Source: Chitinispirillales bacterium ANBcel5 (GTDB lineage Bacteria > Fibrobacterota > Chitinivibrionia > Chitinivibrionales > Chitinispirillaceae). Taken from it: a DNA stretch of 64,000 nucleotides. Numbering within the stretch: the first letter of the stretch is position 1; each line of letters opens with the position of its first letter. The position numbers were made by a program, and so were the translations under genes. The stretch spans positions 1-64,000 of the forward strand of contig JARUKZ010000009.1 in assembly GCA_029688955.1 (NCBI GenBank). Direction: 5' to 3'. This document shows, in pieces, positions 34,330 through 43,493 of the stretch. The notes under the pieces were generated by a model that saw only the letters and a program-made list of their open reading frames with translations, was not told the origin of the DNA and searched no databases.

Positions 34330-36978
34330 ATGGTGGTGAATGATATTCGGACACTGTTGGAGAAGTTAAACAGCTATTGTCAAAAAAAGTTTCAAAATTC
34401 TATAGGTATATGTGTAAGCAATACTAACTACGAATTGAACTGGGAACATCTTTTTTATTCCATACTGGAAGATGCAGATAACGATGTTGTAAATATTTTG
34501 AGGGCTAACGATGTCGATTCTTCACGTTTAAAAAAAGCATTAATTAATGAAATTGAGGGATTTAAAAAAGGTAATAGTGCCAGACCGACCTTTTCACCTA
34601 CCATAATAGATCTTCTTGAACAGGCCTGGAATCAGGCGACCTTACGTTACAACAGCTCATCTATTCGCTCCGGTATGCTTTTCCTCGCGGCACTTGAGAA
34701 GATGAAACTCTCTTACTCAAACTATGCCGCTATGCTCAGGCATATCGATGAAGATCTTTTGAAAAAAGATTTGCTGACAATAACTGAAAAATCATGCGAA
34801 AGTGAAAGCTTTTCTGGAAAAGATAGTGATGATCCTGAAGATATTAGAAATGAACTTGAGAAGTATTGTAAAAATCTTACCGCAGAAGCTAAGGATGGAA
34901 AAATCGATCCAATTCTCGGCAGAGATTCCGAAATTTTTCAGGTCATTGATATATTAAGTCGAAGAAGAAAGAATAATCCAATATTGGTTGGAGAAGCCGG
35001 TGTAGGAAAAACAGCTGTTTTAGAGGGGCTTGCACAACAAATAGCTGGTGGGGATGTGCCGGTTTCTTTGAGAGACGTTGAAATCTGGGAGATCGATTTA
35101 GGATTACTACAAGCTGGAGCAAGTGTAAAAGGGGAATTTGAGAAACGACTAAAGAGTATAATAGACATCGCAAAAAAAAGTGCGGGAAGAATAATTCTTT
35201 TTATTGATGAAGCACATACATTAATTGGGGCAGGTGGAGCCGCGGGGATGGGAGATGCTGCTAATTTACTTAAACCAGCTTTGGCCAGAGGTGAGCTTCG
35301 CACATGTGCAGCTACAACCTGGCTTGAGTATCGAAAATATTTCGAAAAAGACCCGGCACTTACACGCAGATTTCAGGTAGTTAAGGTTGAAGAGCCAGAT
35401 GAGGAAAAGTGTTGTGCTATGCTAAGAGGAATAGCGGAAAGTTATGAATCTCATCACGGAGTCCATATTACAGAAGAGGGGATCAGGGCTGCAGTTTCGC
35501 TTTCACAACGTTTTATCTCTGGGAGACAGTTACCCGATAAAGCTGTTGATGTGCTTGATACTGCTGCTACAAGGGTAAAAATGAGCCGTACAACATCTCC
35601 ACCTCAGATAGAAAAACTTAAAAAAGATTTGGCAGATGCTCAAAGAGCACTTAAAACGTTACATAAAGATGTTTCCGCAGGAATTGAAGTTGATAAAAAT
35701 AAGCTGGAGATGTATGAAAGTATAAAACAGGGCTGCACAGAAAAAATAGATAGCATAACAGACGTTTACAACGACCAGAAAGCGTGTGTTGAAGAGATTG
35801 TTTCTATACAGAAAAAATTGCTCGAACAAGGTGAAAACTGTGATTGTGCCGAGGAACTAAAAACCAAACTTAATGAGCTTAATAGAAAGTATAAAACTGA
35901 ATCCGGAGAACAGAAGTTTGTCTACCCTCATGTCTCGGCTGATATATGTGCGCAGGTCATTGCTGATTGGACCGGTATACCTGTAGGCTCTATGTTAAAA
36001 GATGAAGCAAAGATACTGCTTGAGCTTAATGAAAAATTAAATAGCCGTGTAAAGGGACAGGAGTTTGCAATATCCGAAATTTCTTCCACGGTACGCTCAG
36101 CAAAGACTGGTATGACCAATCCTGATGCGCCACTTGGTGTTTTTCTTTGCACAGGCCCTTCAGGGGTAGGTAAAACGGAATGTGCAATGGCTCTTGCAGA
36201 TATACTTTTCGGTGGAGAAAAGTTCTCAACAGTTATAAATATGTCTGAATATCAGGAGAAACATACTGTTTCTCAGTTAAAAGGTTCACCTCCCGGATAC
36301 GTAGGATACGGAGAAGGAGGGGTGCTTACAGAAGCTGTCAGACAAAAGCCGTATTCTATAATAATTTTGGATGAGGTTGAAAAAGCCCACAGGGATGTGC
36401 TTAATATGTTTTACCAGGTCTTTGATAAAGGCATGATGAGAGATGGTGAAGGACGTGATATTAACTTCAGAAACACCGTCATAATTATGACATCGAATTT
36501 AGGCACTGATACGATTTTTCAGGCACAATCAGAAGGAATTAATGACTGTAAACAGATAATAGAGTATATACGTCCGGAGTTAACCCATCATTTTCAGCCT
36601 GCATTATTGGCCAGATGTAATGTGATTCCATTTTTGCCACTAACAGAGGATGTGCTCCGATCAGTTATTGGGATTAAACTGAGCAAAGTTGAAAATAGAT
36701 TACAGCAAACTCACAATGCGCACTTTTGCTACAGTGATCAGGTCGTGGATGCAATCGCACAAAGATGCAGTGCTGCTCAGTCTGGTGCAAGGAACATTGA
36801 TGTAGTAATTAACAGCTCTCTTCTCCCCGCTATTTCTTCACACCTACTCTCAAATGTTGGATTAGAGGACAACGAAACAGAGAAAGTGGTTGTGGTTGAC
36901 GTAGATGATAGTGGAGATTTCACAATCAGTTTTGATCAAAACAAAGAGGTCAGCGAGCTAACAGGCGAGCTGGTCTGA
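34330..36978 (+). CDS. clpV: T6SS sheath-recycling AAA+ ATPase ClpV (TssH)
   Basis: Disassembles contracted sheath. 882 residues, ClpB/Hsp100-like. The N-terminal domain (about 1-160) is followed by the first AAA+ domain (Walker A GEAGVGKTA, Walker B LFIDEAHTL), a coiled-coil insertion (about 415-520) and the second AAA+ domain (Walker A GPSGVGKTE, SPPGYVGYGEGGVLTEAVR pore-loop region, Walker B IILDEVEKAH). The N-terminal helix region with WEHLFYSILED fits the ClpV family. AGGAG lies upstream of the ATG. It follows tssG by 24 nt. Confidence 0.95.
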   Translation: MVVNDIRTLLEKLNSYCQKKFQNSIGICVSNTNYELNWEHLFYSILEDADNDVVNILRANDVDSSRLKKALINEIEGFKKGNSARPTFSPTIIDLLEQAWNQATLRYNSSSIRSGMLFLAALEKMKLSYSNYAAMLRHIDEDLLKKDLLTITEKSCESESFSGKDSDDPEDIRNELEKYCKNLTAEAKDGKIDPILGRDSEIFQVIDILSRRRKNNPILVGEAGVGKTAVLEGLAQQIAGGDVPVSLRDVEIWEIDLGLLQAGASVKGEFEKRLKSIIDIAKKSAGRIILFIDEAHTLIGAGGAAGMGDAANLLKPALARGELRTCAATTWLEYRKYFEKDPALTRRFQVVKVEEPDEEKCCAMLRGIAESYESHHGVHITEEGIRAAVSLSQRFISGRQLPDKAVDVLDTAATRVKMSRTTSPPQIEKLKKDLADAQRALKTLHKDVSAGIEVDKNKLEMYESIKQGCTEKIDSITDVYNDQKACVEEIVSIQKKLLEQGENCDCAEELKTKLNELNRKYKTESGEQKFVYPHVSADICAQVIADWTGIPVGSMLKDEAKILLELNEKLNSRVKGQEFAISEISSTVRSAKTGMTNPDAPLGVFLCTGPSGVGKTECAMALADILFGGEKFSTVINMSEYQEKHTVSQLKGSPPGYVGYGEGGVLTEAVRQKPYSIIILDEVEKAHRDVLNMFYQVFDKGMMRDGEGRDINFRNTVIIMTSNLGTDTIFQAQSEGINDCKQIIEYIRPELTHHFQPALLARCNVIPFLPLTEDVLRSVIGIKLSKVENRLQQTHNAHFCYSDQVVDAIAQRCSAAQSGARNIDVVINSSLLPAISSHLLSNVGLEDNETEKVVVVDVDDSGDFTISFDQNKEVSELTGELV

Positions 36979-37034
36979 AATAAGAGCATCTTTTTTGATT
37001 AAAAAAACAGAGAAGAACAGGAATGTTTTAATAA

Positions 37035-40000
37035 ATGGGACTTTTTAAGAAGAAGAAGAGAAAAAAGAACAGAAAAGAATCTGATCTTTTAACTGTTAAT
37101 CAACAGGTTTTTTCAACGATTTCTAAAGAGATCCGTGTTGCCACTAATCGTTATGTAAGTAGCGTAAAACGGAGTAATCTTTTTAAAAGCAGTGCTCTAT
37201 ATGGAAATCCCTGGTTTATGATTTTAGGACCTGAGGGGAGCGGTAAAAGCTCACTAATTAAAGGAAGTGGGCTTAATGTACCTTTAAAGTACCCTGAGGA
37301 TAAAGACGGAGAAACAGCTTCAGGTATTAACTGGAAATTTGGTAATCAGGCTGTTTGGTTAGATGTGCCAGGTAAATTACTTAACCGAGATTCAGAAGAT
37401 ACCTTTAAAGCGGTTTATAAATCACTGATGGAGTGTCGTAAAGAACATTCCGTAGATGGGATAATATGTGCGGTAGATATAAACGATATTCTAAACGGGG
37501 ATCAGGAAAATGTAAAGGAACTGGCCGGGTCTTTAAGAGCGAAAATAGATGAGCTGATATATTTTTGGGGAATTGAACTACCTGTATACGTGGTTTTTAC
37601 AAAAACCGATACTGTTACTGGCTTCTATGAATTTTTTAAAGACAGTTCGGTTAACTGGGCTGATCAGGTACTTGGTGCAACACTCTCACGAGAGCAACTT
37701 ACTGCTTCACCAAGAATAATGTTCCAACAGGAATACGAGTTACTTTGCAACAATCTTAAAGCTCTTCGTTTGAAACTTTTATCTAAAGCAAAAAAAGATG
37801 AATTCAGAAGATTAATTTGTCGTTTTGTAATACAATTTGAGGGTCTTCAATCCAAAGCCGGGGATTTCTTCGCAGAGCTTTTTAAAGAGAGTGAGTTTGA
37901 AGGAAAGCCGGTATTTAAAGGGTTTTATTTCACTAGTTGTAAAAAACTTGAAATGAAGACTGATAAATCTGAAAAAGAACCAGCACCATCGTATGATATC
38001 AGTAATACTATTCTTAATCACCCCTTAAACCCCCACAGGGCTGCTAATTCGGAAGGAGATAAGCAACCATCATTTAAAGAGGTTGCAAAATCAAAGATAA
38101 ATCCATTTTTTACCTCCCGTCTTTTTAACTCAATTTTCCCCAACGGCACTGAAGTTCTGCAAAGAACTCATACCTTTACCCGTAAGGGGTTGATCAAGTA
38201 TTGGTCTTTTGCCACGCTTTTTACAGCCTTATTTGTTCTTATATCGTGGTATTTGATCTCTTCTTTCAGTAATGTTTTATCACACAACGAAAACACCCAT
38301 GCACAAATTAAAGAACTGATGAAAGATCCCCAAAATCGTTTGGAAGCTTATGAAAACTTGGGTAAACTTGGCGACCTTTTTGAGACCTACAAACGCTATG
38401 AAAGAGGTAGGATTCCATTATCCTTTGGTATTGGTTTTTATGATCCAACCGAAAAGTATGATTTGATAAAAGATCTTTATTTTACAAGAGTAAGAGAATA
38501 CCTTATTATACCAACTGCATCCTATCTTGAGCATGCTATCCAACGCTACAGCGGAGGTTACGGCGATCTTTCAGCTGAAGAATACAGTGTCTTATACCGC
38601 CATCTTAAGTCCTACCTTTGCATGTCTGAATCAATAGCACAATACCCTGATAGGATAGATACTGTGCTGATACGAGAAATTGCTGAAAACGGGTTAATCA
38701 ATGCAATTTTAAGAAGTGAGCGCCTTGAGCGTCTTCCAGCAAATGTAGAAAGAGCGATAAGGAGTAACTTTAGCGCTTACTGCAGATATCTTAAAAAAGG
38801 TGAAATGCCATTTCTTCAGGAAAACTCAAACCTGGTTGCGCGGGCCAGACGAAGACTTTCAAGAGTGCCTGATGCAAGGACAATGTATGAGTCTATAAGA
38901 AATCAGCTGCGCTCTTCTGCTCCGGATTTTTCACTTTCTGATATGCTTGGGTCGGGTGCAGAAGGAATTTTGACTGCTCAAAAAAATATGAGTATGATTT
39001 ATACTCAAGAGGGTTGGGACAGGTTTGTTAAAGATGAAGTTAACGCTGTTACAGAAGATCCTTTCAGGGTCGATTGGGTGCTGGGAAGTTCAGTTAGTGA
39101 AGGGTCGGTTCCAGCTTTTGACCGGGATCAGATGCGAGCAGAGATAACCCAGCTGTATCTCAACGATGTATTAAATCAATGGTTGGATTTTCTGCGCTTT
39201 ACTTCGTTGGAGCCCACGGGTGATATGCTTCGTTCTGGTACTACTTTGCAGAAGTTGTCTGCACAAAGAGGTGAGCTTAATCTTTTGTTTGATAATTTTC
39301 TTAAGCTAACAGATATCGATGTAACGCCAGATGAAAATGTTGCAACGGGCGCTTTAAAAAAGGTAGCTGAGAAAAAGGGCGGACGGCTGGCCGAAGGAGT
39401 CAGATCGCGTAGTGGTGGTCTGTTTAGCTCAGACGATCCTGCTCAACAACTAAAGTCCTCTATAGATCCCATTAGAAGATTTGCACAATCTCAAGACAGG
39501 CATGGGGGACTTTCGGCTTATCAGGAGAGGCTTAGTGTTCTTGCAGAATCGATACTGAGAGTTGCAAGGTCTGGTGAAGTCACCAATGTTTTCGATGGTT
39601 CAGAACAGGATCCGCTTCTTGGTGCGTGGAGACATACCCAAAACCTTCTGGCCTCAATGCCTCAAAGTGTTGAACAGACTCTTGAACCGCTCTTGCTGCA
39701 ACCGCTTAAATACACCGGCGATGCTTTAAGTACCTCCATCTCACAGGAAATTGATCAGAAATGGCAAAGTGAAGTGGCCTCTACCTTTAATACAATCACC
39801 GGAAAGTATCCCTTTGTTACCACCGATAATAAGGCCGATTTTGATATTGTGATGGAGTTTTTTCGCCCCAATACGGGTACGATTTGGGGATTTTTCAATC
39901 GCCATCTCTCTCCATATATCATAAAAGAGGGCAGTGGCTTTAAAACCCGTGATATAGGAGCTCTTTCTATATCTTTTAAAGAGGAGTTTTTTGAAAAACT

Positions 40001-40463
40001 ACAAGAGGCTGAGCAGATAGGGAGAGTCTTTTTTAATGCTGATGGAACACTTAGAGTCCATAATATTATGATGCAACCAGTCTCTCAAAATCAGTATGAC
40101 GCGGTTTTGCAAATAGGCTCCAGGGAGTATGAGCTAAACCCAACCAGTTCAAGGGTACGCTTCCAGTGGCCCCCAAGAGATGCAAATGATGATTTTGGTT
40201 TACGAATTAAGGTTAGCAATAATTATATTGATGATATAAGGTATGATGGTAGATGGGGGTTACTAAAACTCTTTGAAGCTGCCAGGATTAATGTCGTTAA
40301 TCACAACAGATTTACTGCTAACTGGAATAGAAATGTTCAAAACATGCTGATGATTCAATTTGGGGTTAATGTCCAGGTCTCCGGGTCACCCCATCCTTTT
40401 AATGAACGGGTGTTTGCGGGCTTTATCTGTCCGGAAAAAATTATTAAAACTGAAGATCGTTAA
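37035..40463 (+). CDS. tssM: T6SS membrane protein TssM (IcmF family), lacking the N-terminal membrane hairpin
   Basis: The large trans-envelope protein of the membrane complex. 1142 residues. The NTPase domain has Walker A GPEGSGKSS (65-73), VWLDVPGK near 110 and VVFTKTD near 187. One membrane helix lies at about 388-410, followed by a long periplasmic part with IcmF-type sequence (GAWRHTQNLLASMPQSVEQTLEPLLLQP is absent from other families; the end has FQWPPRDANDDFGLRIKVSN and WGLLKLFEAARI). Well-studied TssM proteins have two extra helices before the NTPase domain; here the N-terminus is a short basic cytoplasmic segment. The TAA directly before the ATG rules out a longer N-terminus in this frame. 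No TssJ is encoded nearby. Confidence 0.93.
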   Translation: MGLFKKKKRKKNRKESDLLTVNQQVFSTISKEIRVATNRYVSSVKRSNLFKSSALYGNPWFMILGPEGSGKSSLIKGSGLNVPLKYPEDKDGETASGINWKFGNQAVWLDVPGKLLNRDSEDTFKAVYKSLMECRKEHSVDGIICAVDINDILNGDQENVKELAGSLRAKIDELIYFWGIELPVYVVFTKTDTVTGFYEFFKDSSVNWADQVLGATLSREQLTASPRIMFQQEYELLCNNLKALRLKLLSKAKKDEFRRLICRFVIQFEGLQSKAGDFFAELFKESEFEGKPVFKGFYFTSCKKLEMKTDKSEKEPAPSYDISNTILNHPLNPHRAANSEGDKQPSFKEVAKSKINPFFTSRLFNSIFPNGTEVLQRTHTFTRKGLIKYWSFATLFTALFVLISWYLISSFSNVLSHNENTHAQIKELMKDPQNRLEAYENLGKLGDLFETYKRYERGRIPLSFGIGFYDPTEKYDLIKDLYFTRVREYLIIPTASYLEHAIQRYSGGYGDLSAEEYSVLYRHLKSYLCMSESIAQYPDRIDTVLIREIAENGLINAILRSERLERLPANVERAIRSNFSAYCRYLKKGEMPFLQENSNLVARARRRLSRVPDARTMYESIRNQLRSSAPDFSLSDMLGSGAEGILTAQKNMSMIYTQEGWDRFVKDEVNAVTEDPFRVDWVLGSSVSEGSVPAFDRDQMRAEITQLYLNDVLNQWLDFLRFTSLEPTGDMLRSGTTLQKLSAQRGELNLLFDNFLKLTDIDVTPDENVATGALKKVAEKKGGRLAEGVRSRSGGLFSSDDPAQQLKSSIDPIRRFAQSQDRHGGLSAYQERLSVLAESILRVARSGEVTNVFDGSEQDPLLGAWRHTQNLLASMPQSVEQTLEPLLLQPLKYTGDALSTSISQEIDQKWQSEVASTFNTITGKYPFVTTDNKADFDIVMEFFRPNTGTIWGFFNRHLSPYIIKEGSGFKTRDIGALSISFKEEFFEKLQEAEQIGRVFFNADGTLRVHNIMMQPVSQNQYDAVLQIGSREYELNPTSSRVRFQWPPRDANDDFGLRIKVSNNYIDDIRYDGRWGLLKLFEAARINVVNHNRFTANWNRNVQNMLMIQFGVNVQVSGSPHPFNERVFAGFICPEKIIKTEDR

Positions 40464-40495
40464 GTTTTAAGCATAATAAAGGATAGTTAAAAAAT

Positions 40496-41371
40496 ATGAA
40501 GAAAAATGTTGTAATCGTGCTGATGGTACTTGGTTTGGCAGCTTCAACGTATGGGCAAACTCTCATTTCGGGTGAAATTCATGAAATAAGTTTTACCTCT
40601 GAAAATAACCCCTATATTGTTGAAGAGGATTTAATTATTCCAAAGGGTGAAAGTGTTACTATTCCTGAAGGAATTATTTTTCTGTTTAATGCCTTCTCAG
40701 GTATTAGGGTAAATGGTGAACTGATAGTTAATGGTACAGAAGATGAGAACGTAATTTTTACCTCCATCAATGAGCAAACCTATAATCCTGAAAGTGATCT
40801 GTACCCCAACCCCTTTGATTGGAACGGAATCTTAATAACAAGAGAAGCTGATGGAGCCATTCTTGAGCACTTCTCCCTTCAGTATTCTGTTTTTGGTATT
40901 AAGTCTCAAATCAGTGATGTTGTACTGGCGGATGGTTTATTTCAGCAAAACGGACAATTTCACTTTGCCCTTAACGACCAGATAAAGCCTGTTATCGACA
41001 ATATCCCATACTCTTTTGGAGAAAGACCTGTTACTACGGTAGACTTAGATCCTCCTAAACATGTAGATGACGATGATGAAGCCACTACTATACCGGTGAC
41101 ATCTCCAGATGAGGAGATAAAAGAAAGCAGAGGACATCTTGTGCTGCGGTTCACCTCCCTGGGTGTAGCAGTAGCAGGGGGAGTAACTTCAATAATCTCA
41201 GGACTCAGGGCTAACCAGTATGTCGAAGATCAGAATGAGGGTGAGAACGTGGATTTGCGTGAGTGGGATAACCTCGAACAGAAAAGACGTACTGCGCTGG
41301 CTATATCTGTTACATCAGGTGTCATCGCCGGATTAGGCGCAATTGGATTTGGGGTAAGTTTTGCTTTTTGA
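40496..41371 (+). CDS. Exported beta-helix protein with C-terminal membrane hairpin, T6SS-linked
   Basis: A 291-residue protein of unknown function at the end of the tss operon. It has a signal peptide (1-20, ending STYG) with no lipobox, then a short parallel beta-helix-like region (about 45-160), read from regular strands such as GESVTIPEGIIFLF, IRVNGELIVNGTEDENVIFTS and the FDWNGILI motif seen in right-handed beta-helices. An acidic linker (about 185-212) leads to two glycine-rich membrane helices (about 217-237 and 266-290). The protein ends SFAF. Membrane layout and C-terminal sequence resemble the PEGA protein at 21082-21816. It is 32 nt after tssM and followed by a terminator, so it belongs to the operon. 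Confidence 0.7.
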   Translation: MKKNVVIVLMVLGLAASTYGQTLISGEIHEISFTSENNPYIVEEDLIIPKGESVTIPEGIIFLFNAFSGIRVNGELIVNGTEDENVIFTSINEQTYNPESDLYPNPFDWNGILITREADGAILEHFSLQYSVFGIKSQISDVVLADGLFQQNGQFHFALNDQIKPVIDNIPYSFGERPVTTVDLDPPKHVDDDDEATTIPVTSPDEEIKESRGHLVLRFTSLGVAVAGGVTSIISGLRANQYVEDQNEGENVDLREWDNLEQKRRTALAISVTSGVIAGLGAIGFGVSFAF

Positions 41372-41412
41372 TTGCCCGGCTTGCAGCTTAATCTGAAATA
41401 ATAAAATAGGTA

Positions 41413-41449
41413 GCCCACTTACTGAACCGTTTGTGGGCGTTTTTGTTTT
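41413..41449 (+). terminator. Intrinsic terminator of the tss operon
   Basis: GCCCAC (41413-41418) pairs with GTGGGC (41433-41438), followed by GTTTTTGTTTT. It lies 42 nt after the last T6SS gene. The rest of the 302-bp gap to the flippase gene holds nothing I can identify. Confidence 0.75.
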
Positions 41450-41673
41450 CTGAAGAGTGACGGCATTTTTATAATGAAATCCCTATCTACTAACGGATGA
41501 GATGGGGGGTGCAGAAAAATTTTATTCCAAATCGAGGAAAAACGCCTACTTTTTCTGTGCTTTAAGAAACAAATTTTATAAACTATCCAATTTTCCAGAT
41601 TTTTTGGAACCCGACCACATTAATTGTATTTTTTCTATAAAGGTTTCATCTTTAAGTAGATTACAATAAGATT

Positions 41674-43188
41674 TTGAATAAACAACCTCCCATTTCTTCT
41701 GAAAATCGTACAGAAACTGATTCTAAGCAGCAAAGTTATGGGTTAATTACAGCGAGATCTACTGTTGTAATAACCATTGCAAAGCTGATTAGGTATGGTT
41801 TTGCTTTTTTTACACAGGCATTACTCATAAACCTTTTAACTCCTGTTGAATTTGGTTTAATAAAGTATGTTACTGTTATACTTGGTGTTGTTAATGTAAT
41901 CTCAACATCTGGTCTTACCACAGCTATAATTCAAAAAAAGGAACTTACGGACAAGGAGATAGGACCATTATTTCTATTCAATGGTATTTTTTGCCTATTT
42001 CTGTATTGTATCCTTTATAGTGCTGCACCCTATCTAAGCACGCTTTTTTCTGTTTCTGAATTGACGAGTTTAATAAGGGTTGGTTCATTAGCTGTTCCAA
42101 TCGGAGGTGCTTCCACTGTACACAGAGCGTTGATGCAACGCAGGCTGAAATTTAAAACGCACTCCATGATTGAAATCACAAGTGCCATAATCAGTTCCTT
42201 GTGTTCACTTATATTTGCACTGATTGGTTTAGGGGTATGGGCACTTATTTGGTCATTGTTGATTTTTCACCTTTTTAATTCATTGATTAGTTTCATCGTT
42301 TTGCGTGAGCTAAAAATTAAAAATTATCAAATAAGCTTTGCCTTTCCGATCATACTATCATCATCAGTATTTATGCTTCAAAAAATCATCGGATATTTCA
42401 ACACAAATATCGATAATCTGATTATAGGTAGAGTTTTTGGACCAGAAACACTTGGTGTATATACCATTTCCTATGATATCATTTCGATTCCAAACATAGC
42501 TTTTGGTGTTGTTTTAACTTCTGTATTACTCTCAGTTTTTTCCCGCCTCCAGGATGATAACAAAAGAATTAGTACTGCTTACTGCAAGATAATGTTGTTT
42601 GTAACAAGTATATCCACTATTTATTACGTCTTAATTGGTATCTGTTCTGCTGAATTAATTGCAACGATTACCTTTTTTAGACCTAATAACAATTGGGATC
42701 AGTCCATTAGTGTGCTTAGATATCTGTCTATACTTGGAATTACTTATGCATACAGCGGTTATCCGGGCTTCATTTTGATTCCCAAAAAGAAGCTAAAGCT
42801 GTTGATCATATGGTATTCCATGATGTTTATTTTGGCTTCTATAGCTGTGGTTATTGGTTCAAACTATGGAGTTGAGGGCGTTTGTGCTGCGCTTATAGCT
42901 AAAACTATAATTACAATTCCGATTCTTATGTATATTCTGAAAAAAGTCGCACAAATTTCTCCTGTTGAATATTTGTATTCACTACTACCTTCTTTTGTCT
43001 GTGCCTTGTTTTCTGCAGTTATAATTCTGGGTGTTCAGTTTTTCTTCACTAACGTTTATCCGTTGAATGATTTTTTTAGACTTTTATTATGCGCTGGTAT
43101 CGGTTTAGTGGTATATATGTGCCTTTTTCTATTATTATTTCGGAATAAAGTTAATTTGTTAATTAACTATTTAAAACCTCAAAAATAA
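41674..43188 (+). CDS. Lipopolysaccharide/oligosaccharide flippase (Wzx/MurJ-like fold)
   Basis: A 504-residue polytopic membrane protein of the polysaccharide transport family, with about 14 helices. It begins with a polar 25-residue segment, then TARSTVVITIAKLIRYGFAFFTQALLINLLTPVEFGLIKYV, the first helix pair typical of Wzx-like flippases. FNTNIDNLIIGRVFGPETLGVYTISYDI near residue 250 is also typical. It moves lipid-linked sugar units across the inner membrane; the substrate is unknown. The start is a TTG with a poor ribosome binding site; nothing better is in frame. First of a rightward group of envelope-lipid genes. Confidence 0.85.
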   Translation: MNKQPPISSENRTETDSKQQSYGLITARSTVVITIAKLIRYGFAFFTQALLINLLTPVEFGLIKYVTVILGVVNVISTSGLTTAIIQKKELTDKEIGPLFLFNGIFCLFLYCILYSAAPYLSTLFSVSELTSLIRVGSLAVPIGGASTVHRALMQRRLKFKTHSMIEITSAIISSLCSLIFALIGLGVWALIWSLLIFHLFNSLISFIVLRELKIKNYQISFAFPIILSSSVFMLQKIIGYFNTNIDNLIIGRVFGPETLGVYTISYDIISIPNIAFGVVLTSVLLSVFSRLQDDNKRISTAYCKIMLFVTSISTIYYVLIGICSAELIATITFFRPNNNWDQSISVLRYLSILGITYAYSGYPGFILIPKKKLKLLIIWYSMMFILASIAVVIGSNYGVEGVCAALIAKTIITIPILMYILKKVAQISPVEYLYSLLPSFVCALFSAVIILGVQFFFTNVYPLNDFFRLLLCAGIGLVVYMCLFLLLFRNKVNLLINYLKPQK

Positions 43189-43493
43189 AAATACACCAGA
43201 AATCCGCCCCTGAGCATCATTAGGCGATTAATTTTTTTGACGCTTAAAACACGTCTAAGCGGGTAAGTATCAGTCCCTCAAAGTAGTGTGTTTTTGACCT
43301 TATCTAACCCACTTGCAGGATAAATTTTTTATTTAGCCACACAAGTAATAATTAATGGCACAGAAGTTGCATTACAATAGAGAAAAATCAATTACTCTGA
43401 TGGAGCCGCAATGAAGCATTATGTGGAAAATTATCCCTATTAGACGATATCTGATCATTACAGGTAATAAAGATCAACTGATGGCAACAATAG
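43189..43493. other. Intergenic, no gene identified
   Basis: 305 bp. A small inverted repeat CGCTTA (43241-43246) / TAAGCG (43256-43261) without a T-run is the only structure I note. A ten-codon frame at 43411 (MKHYVENYPY) is too short to support as a gene. Confidence 0.4.

Noticed and set aside
43411-43443. Ten-codon frame as a leader peptide before the LPG-synthase-like gene
   Set aside because: Too short, with no attenuator-like stems behind it and no run of one amino acid.
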